The notes beneath the pieces are model-generated. The model had not been told where the DNA came from. It ran no database searches and was given only the letters and a program-made list of their open reading frames with translations. 20,833 nucleotides of DNA from Caldivirga sp. UBA161. GTDB lineage: Archaea; Thermoproteota; Thermoprotei; Thermoproteales; Thermocladiaceae. Position numbers and translations under genes: made by a program. Shown here piece after piece: positions 1 to 6,180 of the stretch. The first letter of the stretch is position 1; each line of letters opens with the position of its first letter. The stretch spans positions 1-20,833 of the forward strand of contig NZ_DAXS01000037.1 in the NCBI RefSeq assembly GCF_002506515.1. Direction: 5' to 3'.

Positions 1-155
1 TCTTGGCTTATTGAGTTTAATGTACCAGAATGCGCACTACCTCTAAATAGCCCGAATGCCCATATTGCCACTGCCACGGCTAGTGCTATGGCTACCGCTA
101 TCAGTATTATTGTTGCTATTACGTTGGATATACCCTTCCTATTAGCCATACTCAT
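1..155 (-). CDS. Type IV pilin/archaellin-like protein, N-terminal part (runs off the left edge)
   Basis: About 51 codons are visible, starting at an ATG at 153-155 (a second in-frame ATG lies two codons later). The translation starts MSMANRKGISNVIATIIL and continues as one long hydrophobic stretch (IAVAIALAVAVAIWAFGLF). A short positively charged leader ending near RKG-I, followed at once by a hydrophobic helix, is the class III signal peptide cut by the archaeal prepilin peptidase. The helix would then form the filament core. The expected role is a pilus or adhesion filament subunit at the cell surface. The frame stays open to the window edge, so the C-terminal globular part is not visible and pilin, archaellin and sugar-binding pilin-like proteins cannot be told apart. 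A TATA box 20-32 bases upstream supports this start and a leaderless transcript. Confidence 0.8.
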   Translation of the reverse strand, partial: MSMANRKGISNVIATIILIAVAIALAVAVAIWAFGLFRGSAHSGTLNSISQ

Positions 156-174
156 CGGTAATTATTTTAACCGC

Positions 175-187
175 TATATTTTTAAGT
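175..187 (-). promoter_or_regulatory. TATA box of the pilin-like gene
   Basis: On the minus strand this reads ACTTAAAAATATA and lies 20-32 bases before the ATG at 155, the usual distance for an archaeal TATA box with transcription starting at or next to the start codon. Confidence 0.6.
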
Positions 188-245
188 ATTACTCTAAGCT
201 TTACTCATGTCATACATAGGTATTGGATTTTAATTACACTAATAA

Positions 246-355
246 TACGTTAAAGTATATATAAAAATTAACATTGAGCCTACCGCTAAATTAATGTTAC
301 GTTAATTAACGTATGCTGCGGCTAATCATTGGCTTACGGGTATTATGTACGTTAA
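246..355. repeat. Repeated TACGTTAA half-sites including a 16-base palindrome
   Basis: TACGTTAA occurs at 246-253, 298-305 and 348-355, and inverted at 306-313. The second and inverted copies join into the perfect palindrome TACGTTAATTAACGTA (298-313). The direct copies start 52 and 50 bases apart. The cluster lies upstream of the pilin-like gene and runs past the 3' end of the membrane protein gene. Candidate binding site for a dimeric regulator; the function is inferred. Confidence 0.45.
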
Positions 356-976
356 TTTCCCATTCCTATACACTAAAATAGCCCTCCCACCCCACTGCAC
401 GTTCCTAGCCTCCCCCCTATTCTTACCCTTATTAATCAGTAACTGCGTTAACTCCTCCAGCTCACCAATTGTTGAAACAACCTTAACCATAGCCCCCTCA
501 CTCTCCCTACCCACCTTAACCCTAATAACCTGCCCATTCTTAAGCAGGTTCACTGCAACCCTAGTTAAGGATACTAGTGATGCTGTTACTTCATTAATAG
601 GCCCCCTATCTATTATTGAGGGGGCATTACCGCCATTGAATAACCTAACCTCAATAACATCAGCCCCACCCCTAATTCCCTTAACCCCAGCCTCAGTTGC
701 CAGTAGGCCCCCTGCCTCAATCCCCCTCCCCTCACTCCTACTCCTCATTAATTCCCTCACTAGGGATGCCGTTAAGCCTGCCACGTAGCCTAGATCCATG
801 ATTATTACGTAAACCCCAATTGAGGCTAAGGCCCCAAGCACCACGGCTAGGCCTAGGGCTAGTACGGCTATGGCTATTAGGAGTAGGGCTGATATTAATA
901 ATGGTGGCCTCTTAAGGCCTATTACTATGGCTAGGGCCACGCCCATTGCCATTGATATTAATTCACCTAGGGGCAT
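326..976 (-). CDS. Small membrane protein with cytosolic C-terminal domain, unknown function
   Basis: The protein has 216 residues. Residues about 5-70 are strongly hydrophobic and probably form two or three membrane helices. After a basic, Arg/Ser-rich hinge (around residues 75-87) there is a soluble domain of about 130 residues that alternates strands and helices and ends in a short strand pair (RAILVYRNGKLTYIIPVSQ). I do not recognise the family. A resemblance to small regulatory folds such as roadblock is only a loose impression. It follows the nuclease gene on the same strand after a 24-base gap and has no clear promoter of its own, so the two are probably co-transcribed. Start ATG at 976; a purine-rich AAGGA lies rather far upstream. 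Confidence 0.7.
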   Translation of the reverse strand: MPLGELISMAMGVALAIVIGLKRPPLLISALLLIAIAVLALGLAVVLGALASIGVYVIIMDLGYVAGLTASLVRELMRSRSEGRGIEAGGLLATEAGVKGIRGGADVIEVRLFNGGNAPSIIDRGPINEVTASLVSLTRVAVNLLKNGQVIRVKVGRESEGAMVKVVSTIGELEELTQLLINKGKNRGEARNVQWGGRAILVYRNGKLTYIIPVSQ

Positions 977-1000
977 TGTGTTAATTTTCCTTACCCATTA

Positions 1001-1642
1001 TTAAGCGTTAGCCCTTGAAATGCCTAGGAGTAGCCTATATAATTTAACCACGGTCCTAAGGGTTCTTATTGAGGATGCCTTAAGCCCCAATCCACCCCTT
1101 AATTCACTAATCCACTTACCACACTCCCCCTCACTTAACCCAAGCCTACTACATACGCAGCTCCAGTCGCTGCATTGGGCTATAGCATCCATTACCTCCT
1201 CCATACCCCTTTGATTACTCATTAATGCTGTTAATGCGTCTGTAAGCTCCTCAATTAAGCCGTATATGGCTGACTCAACGGCTGTCCTTAATTCATCAGG
1301 CTTAAGGACAATGGACTCCTCAAGTTCAATAACCCTAACCCCAAGCTCCTCTGCAAGGGCCCTACTGGAATCATTACTAAAACCCCTGGCTACTATTAGG
1401 GGCTTAGCGTTAATTAACTTAGCATTAGTGTAGGCCTGCCTAACCCCACTCACGTCAACCTTACCTGACTTAACCTCAACGGAATACTTATTACCGCACT
1501 CATCCTCAACTATTAAATCAACTTCACCAACCTCAACACCATTACTAGTAACCTTAACCCTCCTATCCATTACCCTGAAACCAAGCCTACTGAGTAATTC
1601 AGCAACATAATCCTCAAACCTAACCCCACTGCTCACTACCAC
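1001..1642 (-). CDS. RecB-like PD-(D/E)XK nuclease with cysteine-bearing C-terminal extension
   Basis: The protein has 213 residues. The N-terminal 110 fit the restriction-endonuclease-like fold: FEDYVAELL (Glu10) in the first helix, GEVDLIV (Asp42), a strand with EVKSG (Glu56, Lys58) and QAY (Gln69) in the following helix. These are the metal-binding and catalytic positions of RecB/Cas4/Holliday-resolvase-like nucleases, so DNA cleavage is expected, but the substrate cannot be read from sequence. Residues about 115-213 are a helical extension with four cysteines (157, 162, 164, 174), spacing C-x4-C-x-C-x9-C, which could bind a metal or form disulfides. The start is GTG at 1642; a stop codon lies immediately upstream in frame, so the only real alternative is GTG at 1636. 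First gene of a pair with the membrane protein downstream. Confidence 0.75.
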   Translation of the reverse strand: MVVSSGVRFEDYVAELLSRLGFRVMDRRVKVTSNGVEVGEVDLIVEDECGNKYSVEVKSGKVDVSGVRQAYTNAKLINAKPLIVARGFSNDSSRALAEELGVRVIELEESIVLKPDELRTAVESAIYGLIEELTDALTALMSNQRGMEEVMDAIAQCSDWSCVCSRLGLSEGECGKWISELRGGLGLKASSIRTLRTVVKLYRLLLGISRANA

Positions 1643-1660
1643 TCAGTAGGACGCTGGTTG

Positions 1661-1670
1661 AAATACTTAA
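1661..1670 (-). promoter_or_regulatory. Possible TATA box of the nuclease gene
   Basis: The minus strand reads TTAAGTATTT, 19-28 bases before the GTG at 1642 (25-34 before the GTG at 1636). A second AT-rich element (TTTAAACG) lies about 20 bases further upstream, so the assignment is tentative. Confidence 0.35.
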
Positions 1671-1856
1671 CCATATGAAGAGTATAAACGTTTAAAGGCT
1701 TTCAAGATTACTATTGATAATATTAACCCAATTAGGGGCTAATCCTCTTCATTTTAATAGGAGCCTTTTTATAGTTGATTACGCTGAAGTGGCGCCCTCA
1801 TACTGTGTGGGCTATGCCATTGGGGTTGAGGAAGCCGCATAACTAACCCACCGTAA

Positions 1857-2012
1857 AGCCAGTGGCTGAGGGATAAACCCCCACACTCAATCATAGATGA
1901 AAACAAAAGCATAGAGGGCAAACGGGAGTTAATATTTAGGATTATAGAGGCATTAGGCTTAAACACAGCTTCTAATCTTTACGGCATTAACAACACCCGT
2001 AGACTTCGGTGA
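1857..2012 (+). pseudogene. Decayed coding fragment with helix-turn-helix-like pattern
   Basis: This 51-residue open frame has a stop just before it and no start codon. It contains EGKRELIFRIIEALGLNTAS followed by NLYGINNTRRLR. The run I-x2-A-L-G-x3-A-x2-L-Y-G-I is the kind of pattern seen in helix-turn-helix DNA-binding segments of transposases, recombinases and regulators. I cannot name a parent family. The lack of a start and the abrupt stop suggest a remnant of a once longer gene; a chance open frame is the alternative. Confidence 0.35.
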
Positions 2013-2058
2013 TGAAGATATTTACCCCCTTGGTTCAGTAACCATGGGGCATTAATGC

Positions 2059-2196
2059 CTAATTAACTGAATACATATGCTTAAGCTCCTGTATCTTTCC
2101 CGCCATAAATAATGAAACCTTCAGCTGTAGCTCATTTTTTATGTAACATGTTCTATTCCTGTTGATTGAATGATAATGTGGGAGGAATATTGTTTT
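2059..2196 (-). pseudogene. Decayed coding fragment abutting the tRNA-Arg 3' end
   Basis: A 45-residue open frame begins right at the 3' end of the tRNA-Arg gene and ends at a TAG at 2059-2061. It has a balanced, protein-like composition (IFLPHYHSINRNRTCYIKNE followed by LQLKVSLFMAGKIQELKH). There is no start codon near its beginning; the only internal ATG before the last few codons would leave about 15 residues. It may be what remains of a gene brought in at the tRNA, or a chance open frame. Confidence 0.25.
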
Positions 2197-2198
2197 AG

Positions 2199-2274
2199 CG
2201 GGCCCGCCGGGACTTGAACCCGGGTCCTACGGCTCCGGAGGCCGCCGCTCTAATCCATGCTGAGCTACGGGCCC
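2199..2274 (-). tRNA. tRNA-Arg (anticodon CCG)
   Basis: The minus strand folds into a full cloverleaf. The acceptor stem GGGCCCG pairs with CGGGCCC, the D arm begins GCTC, and the T arm contains CCGGG-TTCAAGT-CCCGG. The anticodon stem GCGGC/GCCGT closes a 7-base loop CTCCGGA, giving anticodon CCG, which reads the arginine codon CGG. There is no intron. The discriminator base is G and the 3' CCA is not encoded. A TATA box about 26 bases upstream fits its own promoter. Confidence 0.95.
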
Positions 2275-2294
2275 TTAGGCAAGTCAATGCTGCT

Positions 2295-2306
2295 GTTATT
2301 TTAGTG
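2295..2306 (-). promoter_or_regulatory. TATA box of tRNA-Arg
   Basis: The minus strand reads CACTAAAATAAC, centred about 26 bases before the first base of the tRNA at 2274. Confidence 0.5.
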
Positions 2307-2346
2307 TTTCCTAGTAGGAATCATGGTTGATTTCCCTAATGTATAG

Positions 2347-3345
2347 TTATGCCTTAAATCTGGCTGCATATGATTTAAGGTTAATGTATCCCATGTAAAT
2401 CATATACATCATGGCGGCGTACATGGCTATGGTGACTAATACAGGCGGTGAGGCGTAGAGTGTGCTTATGCCACCTATTATTAGCCATAGGCTGTTTAGT
2501 ATTGGTGCAAAGAATGTTGCCATGAATGCTACCACGACTGCTGATGCTATGATTAATATCATGCTATCCCTTAATGCGTACTTAAACTCCCTACGCATAA
2601 CACTCTGCTTAATCATATATGAGTACACTGATAATGCTATTGATGCCACCGCTATGATTATGACTGGGATAACGTTAAGTACATATATTAATGGTATGTT
2701 TCCAGCAGTCTTAGTTGGAACTGTGAGCACCAGTGATGCTGATACGAAGGCTATTAGGGCTATGATACCGGTGAAGAAGCCATATAGGTAGTAGCTTGCC
2801 GCCTTATCTAATGGGGGCCTCTCCTCAGCCTTAACTTGGGTTGGCTGAATTGGCTGGCTAATTGGCTGATTCCAAGGCTGCGGTGACTGTTGGGCGTAGT
2901 ACTGTAGTTGATTCAATGGTATTGGCTGCACCTCAGTCTGGTTAACTATAATTATGTCGCCAATGGAACTAACCTTATCCACTGGTACAGCCACATAGCC
3001 TGTTGGCCCAATAATCCTCAGGTATACGGTACCCTCGTAATCATATTCATCATACACTATGCCCAATGCCTTACCGCTCACTGTGTATGCGTACTTCCTC
3101 GCTGCCGCACCGGGCGCCATGGGTACTGGTTCCCTTGGGTAGATGGAGTTATCAACTATTACTATGTCGCCGATTGCCTTAACTAAGTCTATTAATATTG
3201 GGGCTTGAACAACATTGGACCTAACTAATATGTAGAGTTTCCCATCCTGCCCAGTGTAAATGTTGTATGCATGCCCAATGAACCAGCCATTTTCCGTGTA
3301 CACCTGCCTACCTAATATTAATGAAGGTTCCTGGTTCTTCTGCAC
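2347..3345 (-). CDS. Membrane protein with duplicated PRC-barrel-like N-terminal region
   Basis: The protein has 332 residues. Two similar beta-rich units lie at about 10-66 and 88-136; they end in the matching motifs AIGDIVIVDNS and SIGDIIIVNQT and each has a G-x-V/A-x(n)-G start, as in PRC-barrel modules. A flexible linker rich in Pro and Gln (about 140-180) follows, then four membrane helices (about 186-208, 219-243, 261-283, 300-320). PRC-barrel domains act as docking or RNA/photosystem-assembly modules; what this one binds is unknown. No signal peptide is seen, so the barrel part is probably cytoplasmic. GTG start at 3345 with an in-frame stop 15 bases upstream and a TATA box 24-34 bases upstream. 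It is a single-gene unit. Confidence 0.75.
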   Translation of the reverse strand: MQKNQEPSLILGRQVYTENGWFIGHAYNIYTGQDGKLYILVRSNVVQAPILIDLVKAIGDIVIVDNSIYPREPVPMAPGAAARKYAYTVSGKALGIVYDEYDYEGTVYLRIIGPTGYVAVPVDKVSSIGDIIIVNQTEVQPIPLNQLQYYAQQSPQPWNQPISQPIQPTQVKAEERPPLDKAASYYLYGFFTGIIALIAFVSASLVLTVPTKTAGNIPLIYVLNVIPVIIIAVASIALSVYSYMIKQSVMRREFKYALRDSMILIIASAVVVAFMATFFAPILNSLWLIIGGISTLYASPPVLVTIAMYAAMMYMIYMGYINLKSYAARFKA

Positions 3346-3368
3346 AATTGCCGTTATTCAAAGTGTAG

Positions 3369-3379
3369 TTAAATATTTT
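3369..3379 (-). promoter_or_regulatory. TATA box of the PRC-barrel membrane protein gene
   Basis: The minus strand reads AAAATATTTAA, centred 29 bases before the GTG at 3345, so the transcript should have little or no leader. Confidence 0.55.
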
Positions 3380-3400
3380 CCGCATAGTTAATTAAGAGGC

Positions 3401-3988
3401 CTACTGTTTAATGTTCTCTGAGGCGTACACGTATATGCCATCTAATATACCTGGTGCCGACTCCCTGCCGTGTGGACTGGGCCTATTCTTACCCCTGAGT
3501 GTTGTGGCTAACTCAATGTTGGCTGCAAATTGGCTAACCAACTCCTTATCAATACCCTCCACCACTATGTCATCCTTAACCACCTGAACCTTAATGCCCT
3601 GTGGTATTTGGAGAATTATCTTAGACCTCCTACCTAGGAAATTCTCTATTACCACACTATTACCCTGAACCTTAACGCTTATTGGGAAGTGGGCGTAAAC
3701 CACCTTAAGCTTATACCTCCAGCCCTTAGTTACGCCAATTACCATATTCCTAATGTGCCCAGCAACAGTGAATACCGTTGACTTAGCCTTCCTATCCAAT
3801 GCAAAGCCCTCCACTGTAACCTTCCCATCCCTTAAACTCACCAGTACTGGTAATCCCTTAAACTCCTTTACCACTGAACCCAAGGGCCCCTTAACCGTTA
3901 TCCTGTAGTTCAATTCCCCTCCCTCAACGTTAACCTCCACCCCCTCAGGTACCTCAATGACCTCTGATAAGTAAGGCACCTTAGCCAT
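3401..3988 (-). CDS. rpl6p: Large-subunit ribosomal protein uL6 (L6P)
   Basis: The protein has 195 residues, within the archaeal L6 range. It shows the two-domain L6 layout: an N-terminal beta domain (IEVPEGVEVNVEGGELNYRI then VKGPLGSVVKEF) and a C-terminal RNA-binding domain (VYAHFPISVKV, ENFLGRRSKIILQIPQGIKV, IELATTLRGKNRP, GILDGIYVY). It binds 23S rRNA near the sarcin-ricin loop and the factor-binding site. In most archaea it lies in the spc cluster between uS8 and eL32; here it stands alone with its own promoter. ATG start at 3988, a TATA box 23-32 bases upstream, and no room for a leader. Confidence 0.95.
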   Translation of the reverse strand: MAKVPYLSEVIEVPEGVEVNVEGGELNYRITVKGPLGSVVKEFKGLPVLVSLRDGKVTVEGFALDRKAKSTVFTVAGHIRNMVIGVTKGWRYKLKVVYAHFPISVKVQGNSVVIENFLGRRSKIILQIPQGIKVQVVKDDIVVEGIDKELVSQFAANIELATTLRGKNRPSPHGRESAPGILDGIYVYASENIKQ

Positions 3989-4010
3989 TACGTTAGGTGG
4001 CCACTAGGCC

Positions 4011-4020
4011 TTAATAAGCT
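4011..4020 (-). promoter_or_regulatory. TATA box of the uL6 gene
   Basis: The minus strand reads AGCTTATTAA, 23-32 bases before the ATG at 3988. Confidence 0.6.
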
Positions 4021-4079
4021 TAATGCTATCCACTAATGAGCATTACCATTATGGTAAAGGCATAAGTAGTAATTATTCC

Positions 4080-4985
4080 TCAAGGCGATATAACTGTCCC
4101 AGTAATCCCCTTAATTAATTCAATTGCCTTACCTAACCTACCTATATAAGCCCTCCTACCACCACCCTCAATGAACCTAATTACTGCCTCCACCTTAGGG
4201 CCCATGTTACCTTCAGGGAATTGGCCCTCATTATAGTACCTCCTCAATTCACTAACGCTTACTGAGGTTAATGGTTCTTGGTTAGGCTTACCGTAGTTTA
4301 AGTAGACGTAATCGACATCACTGAGTATCATTAATTCATCAGCGCCAATACTATTTGCAAGCAATTGAGCGGCCAGATCCTTATCAATAACAGCCTCAAC
4401 GCCCTCATGATTAATGACTGGTACACCACCGCCGCCAACTGCAATAATTATGTTACCATTATTAATTAATTGCTTAATTACATCAGCCTCAATTATGGAT
4501 ACTGGCCTTGGTGATGGGACAACCCTCCTCCAACCACCCCTAGGATCCCTTCTGAAAACCCAATCCTTAACTCTACTTAACTCAACAGCCTCAGCCTCAC
4601 TGTAGGCTGGCCCAATGAACTTGGTGGGGTTCCTGAAGGCTTCATCATTACTATTAACCATGACCCTGGTCACAATCGCCGCCGCCCTGGCATCCAATCC
4701 CCTTCGCTTAGCCTCACCCTCAATTGCGTTTGCGAGAAGATACCCCATCCAACCCTCTGTGGCTGCAACAGCCATGTCTAGGCTTAATGAATCACTAATC
4801 CTCTCGGCTATTAAGCCAACCTGGGGGCCATTACCATGAGTAACAATTACCCTATATCCTAATTGAACCATATTAATGATATCAACCGCAGCCTCCCTAA
4901 CAGCCTCCAACTGATCCTTAGGTGAACCCACCCTTGAGCCAGTCTTAGCGAACGCATTCCCACCTAGTGCAATAACCAGCATCAT
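4080..4985 (-). CDS. arcC: Carbamate kinase
   Basis: The protein has 301 residues, close to the usual 310. Amino acid kinase family motifs are present in order: ALGGNA (residues 6-11), THGNGPQVG (49-57), VGGGGVPV (183-190), DKDLAA (201-206) and GNMGPKVEA (259-267), the last being typical of carbamate kinases. The enzyme interconverts carbamoyl phosphate plus ADP with ATP plus carbamate; in hyperthermophilic archaea it may run either way, making ATP from carbamoyl phosphate or supplying it to pyrimidine and arginine synthesis. No ornithine carbamoyltransferase or arginine deiminase gene is in the window, so the direction cannot be deduced. Two consecutive ATG codons lie at the start; the first (4985) fits the TATA box best. 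Confidence 0.93.
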   Translation of the reverse strand: MMLVIALGGNAFAKTGSRVGSPKDQLEAVREAAVDIINMVQLGYRVIVTHGNGPQVGLIAERISDSLSLDMAVAATEGWMGYLLANAIEGEAKRRGLDARAAAIVTRVMVNSNDEAFRNPTKFIGPAYSEAEAVELSRVKDWVFRRDPRGGWRRVVPSPRPVSIIEADVIKQLINNGNIIIAVGGGGVPVINHEGVEAVIDKDLAAQLLANSIGADELMILSDVDYVYLNYGKPNQEPLTSVSVSELRRYYNEGQFPEGNMGPKVEAVIRFIEGGGRRAYIGRLGKAIELIKGITGTVISP

Positions 4986-5004
4986 GCCTTATGCATTACG
5001 CTCA

Positions 5005-5019
5005 AGTATTTATATATTT
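5005..5019 (-). promoter_or_regulatory. TATA box of the carbamate kinase gene
   Basis: The minus strand reads AAATATATAAATACT, centred about 27 bases before the ATG at 4985. Confidence 0.6.
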
Positions 5020-5049
5020 CCCTTAATTAGAAGTAGAGTAAGTAGTAGT

Positions 5050-6177
5050 TCATATTCTAAGTAGTTTAAGTAATGAACCACGGATGTAGTTAACACTACC
5101 CTCAAACACATTATCAATATTATCCAGGAAATTCATAATCATATCATATGTTATTAGCTTAATCGCCTCCTCCCTACTTAACCCCCTCATCCTGAAGTAA
5201 AGCTCCTGATCCTCATCTAGGGAGGCGTCTGATGCAGAATGCCTAGCACCATTAACATCACCTGTATCAACCATTATCACTGGTACTGACATACCCACTG
5301 CATTACTTGAACCTATAAATACCTTACCCTCTATGTTAGTGTACGACCACTTACCATGATCACTAATCCTCCCAAAACCCCTATGTATTACTGTGGCTGA
5401 ATCCAGGGCAATAGCCTTAGTGATTGAGTTGCTGCTGGAGCCTTCACCATAATGCGTTAGGTTCACCATATAGTCAATCCTAGATGAATATAAGCCAACT
5501 TCAAGTGAATTAACATTAACTATTGACTCCCTCCCCTTCAATATGTAGTCTTCCCTATGGTGAGTCATCTTCCCATTAACCACTATTGAGTATGAGTTAA
5601 CCTTAGCCCTAACCCCCTCATTAACCCTAATTAAATTGAAGGCTGGATCCACATTAACTGAATATATGAGTAAATTGACAATAGCACCATCATTTACATT
5701 CAATTCTACAATATTGGTTCCGCAGCCTCCATTCCCAATAATGCTTAGGAAAATATTCGCTAAAGCACCTTCATTAACATTTATTATTATGTGGTTAGAA
5801 TTCATCTCGCTACCTCCACCACTGTAACTCATCATTACCCTAATGTTAGATGATTCACCTAATGTTAATGAGTACATCTCCCTTATGTTAATGAAGTGCC
5901 TTGCAATTATCCTTGACTCAGATGGATCTATACTGGTTACAGCATTATTACTAGTTAATTCATTACCCTTAATTAGTGTACCATTATGTATAACCATGTC
6001 GTACTCATTAAATGAAATTGATGGGGGTAGCGTATTTCCATTGTTTGATTCAACACAATTATCGAAGAGGCTCCACTGCGTATAGTACTTGACCGTTGGT
6101 GAATCCTTAATTAACTGGTACGGTATCCTGCCAGCTAGCTCCCTTGCCTTAACCTTAATCTCTTCAGGCACTAACAT
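5050..6177 (-). CDS. sufD: SufD-like Fe-S cluster assembly scaffold protein
   Basis: The protein has 375 residues. The C-terminal half carries SufB/SufD family features: repeated beta-helix strands, GRISDHGKWSYTNIEGKVFI, then VDTGDVNGARHSASDASLDE (His313, matching the conserved SufD histidine) and ELYFRMRGLSREEA, the stretch that docks SufC. The N-terminal half is weakly conserved and rich in Asn and Ser. It is expected to pair with SufB in the SufBCD complex that builds Fe-S clusters in the cytoplasm. ATG at 6177 comes 3 bases after the sufB stop, with GGTGG as ribosome binding site inside the sufB end, so translation is probably coupled. Many archaea carry only sufBC; a second sufB paralog is the alternative, but the equivalent of the SufB cysteine is missing here. 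Confidence 0.82.
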   Translation of the reverse strand: MLVPEEIKVKARELAGRIPYQLIKDSPTVKYYTQWSLFDNCVESNNGNTLPPSISFNEYDMVIHNGTLIKGNELTSNNAVTSIDPSESRIIARHFINIREMYSLTLGESSNIRVMMSYSGGGSEMNSNHIIINVNEGALANIFLSIIGNGGCGTNIVELNVNDGAIVNLLIYSVNVDPAFNLIRVNEGVRAKVNSYSIVVNGKMTHHREDYILKGRESIVNVNSLEVGLYSSRIDYMVNLTHYGEGSSSNSITKAIALDSATVIHRGFGRISDHGKWSYTNIEGKVFIGSSNAVGMSVPVIMVDTGDVNGARHSASDASLDEDQELYFRMRGLSREEAIKLITYDMIMNFLDNIDNVFEGSVNYIRGSLLKLLRI

Positions 6178-6180
6178 GGA

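Larger units (their letters stand above)
1643..2198. other. Gene-poor stretch with decayed coding fragments
   Basis: No intact gene fits here. Two reading fragments without usable starts are listed separately. Around 1775-1846 two overlapping plus frames are open and look weakly protein-like (one ends VWAMPLGLRKPHN, the other VGYAIGVEEAA), which suggests a frame-shifted remnant. A weak GGCT...AGCC hairpin followed by five T (about 1736-1770) resembles a terminator on the plus strand but has no gene before it. An antisense open frame at 1769-1966 (minus) has low-complexity composition and is probably chance. Confidence 0.5.

Noticed and set aside
1775..1846. Possible 23-residue gene starting with TTG at 1775, or the 3' end of an IS605-type TnpB gene
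   Set aside because: Two frames look equally good over the same bases and neither can be tied to a family or to a guide-RNA end by eye.
1769..1966. 65-residue minus-strand open frame
   Set aside because: Composition is irregular and it lies antisense to the more protein-like plus fragment at 1857-2012; no promoter or ribosome binding site fits.
2010..2070. Possible C/D box small RNA (GTGATGA at 2010, CTGA at 2067)
   Set aside because: No internal D' and C' boxes and no end pairing, so the two short matches are likely chance.
2200..2224. 25 bases identical to 11799-11823, as possible attachment sites
   Set aside because: Both are the 3' halves of tRNA genes with the same T arm and acceptor stem; the identity is explained by tRNA structure.
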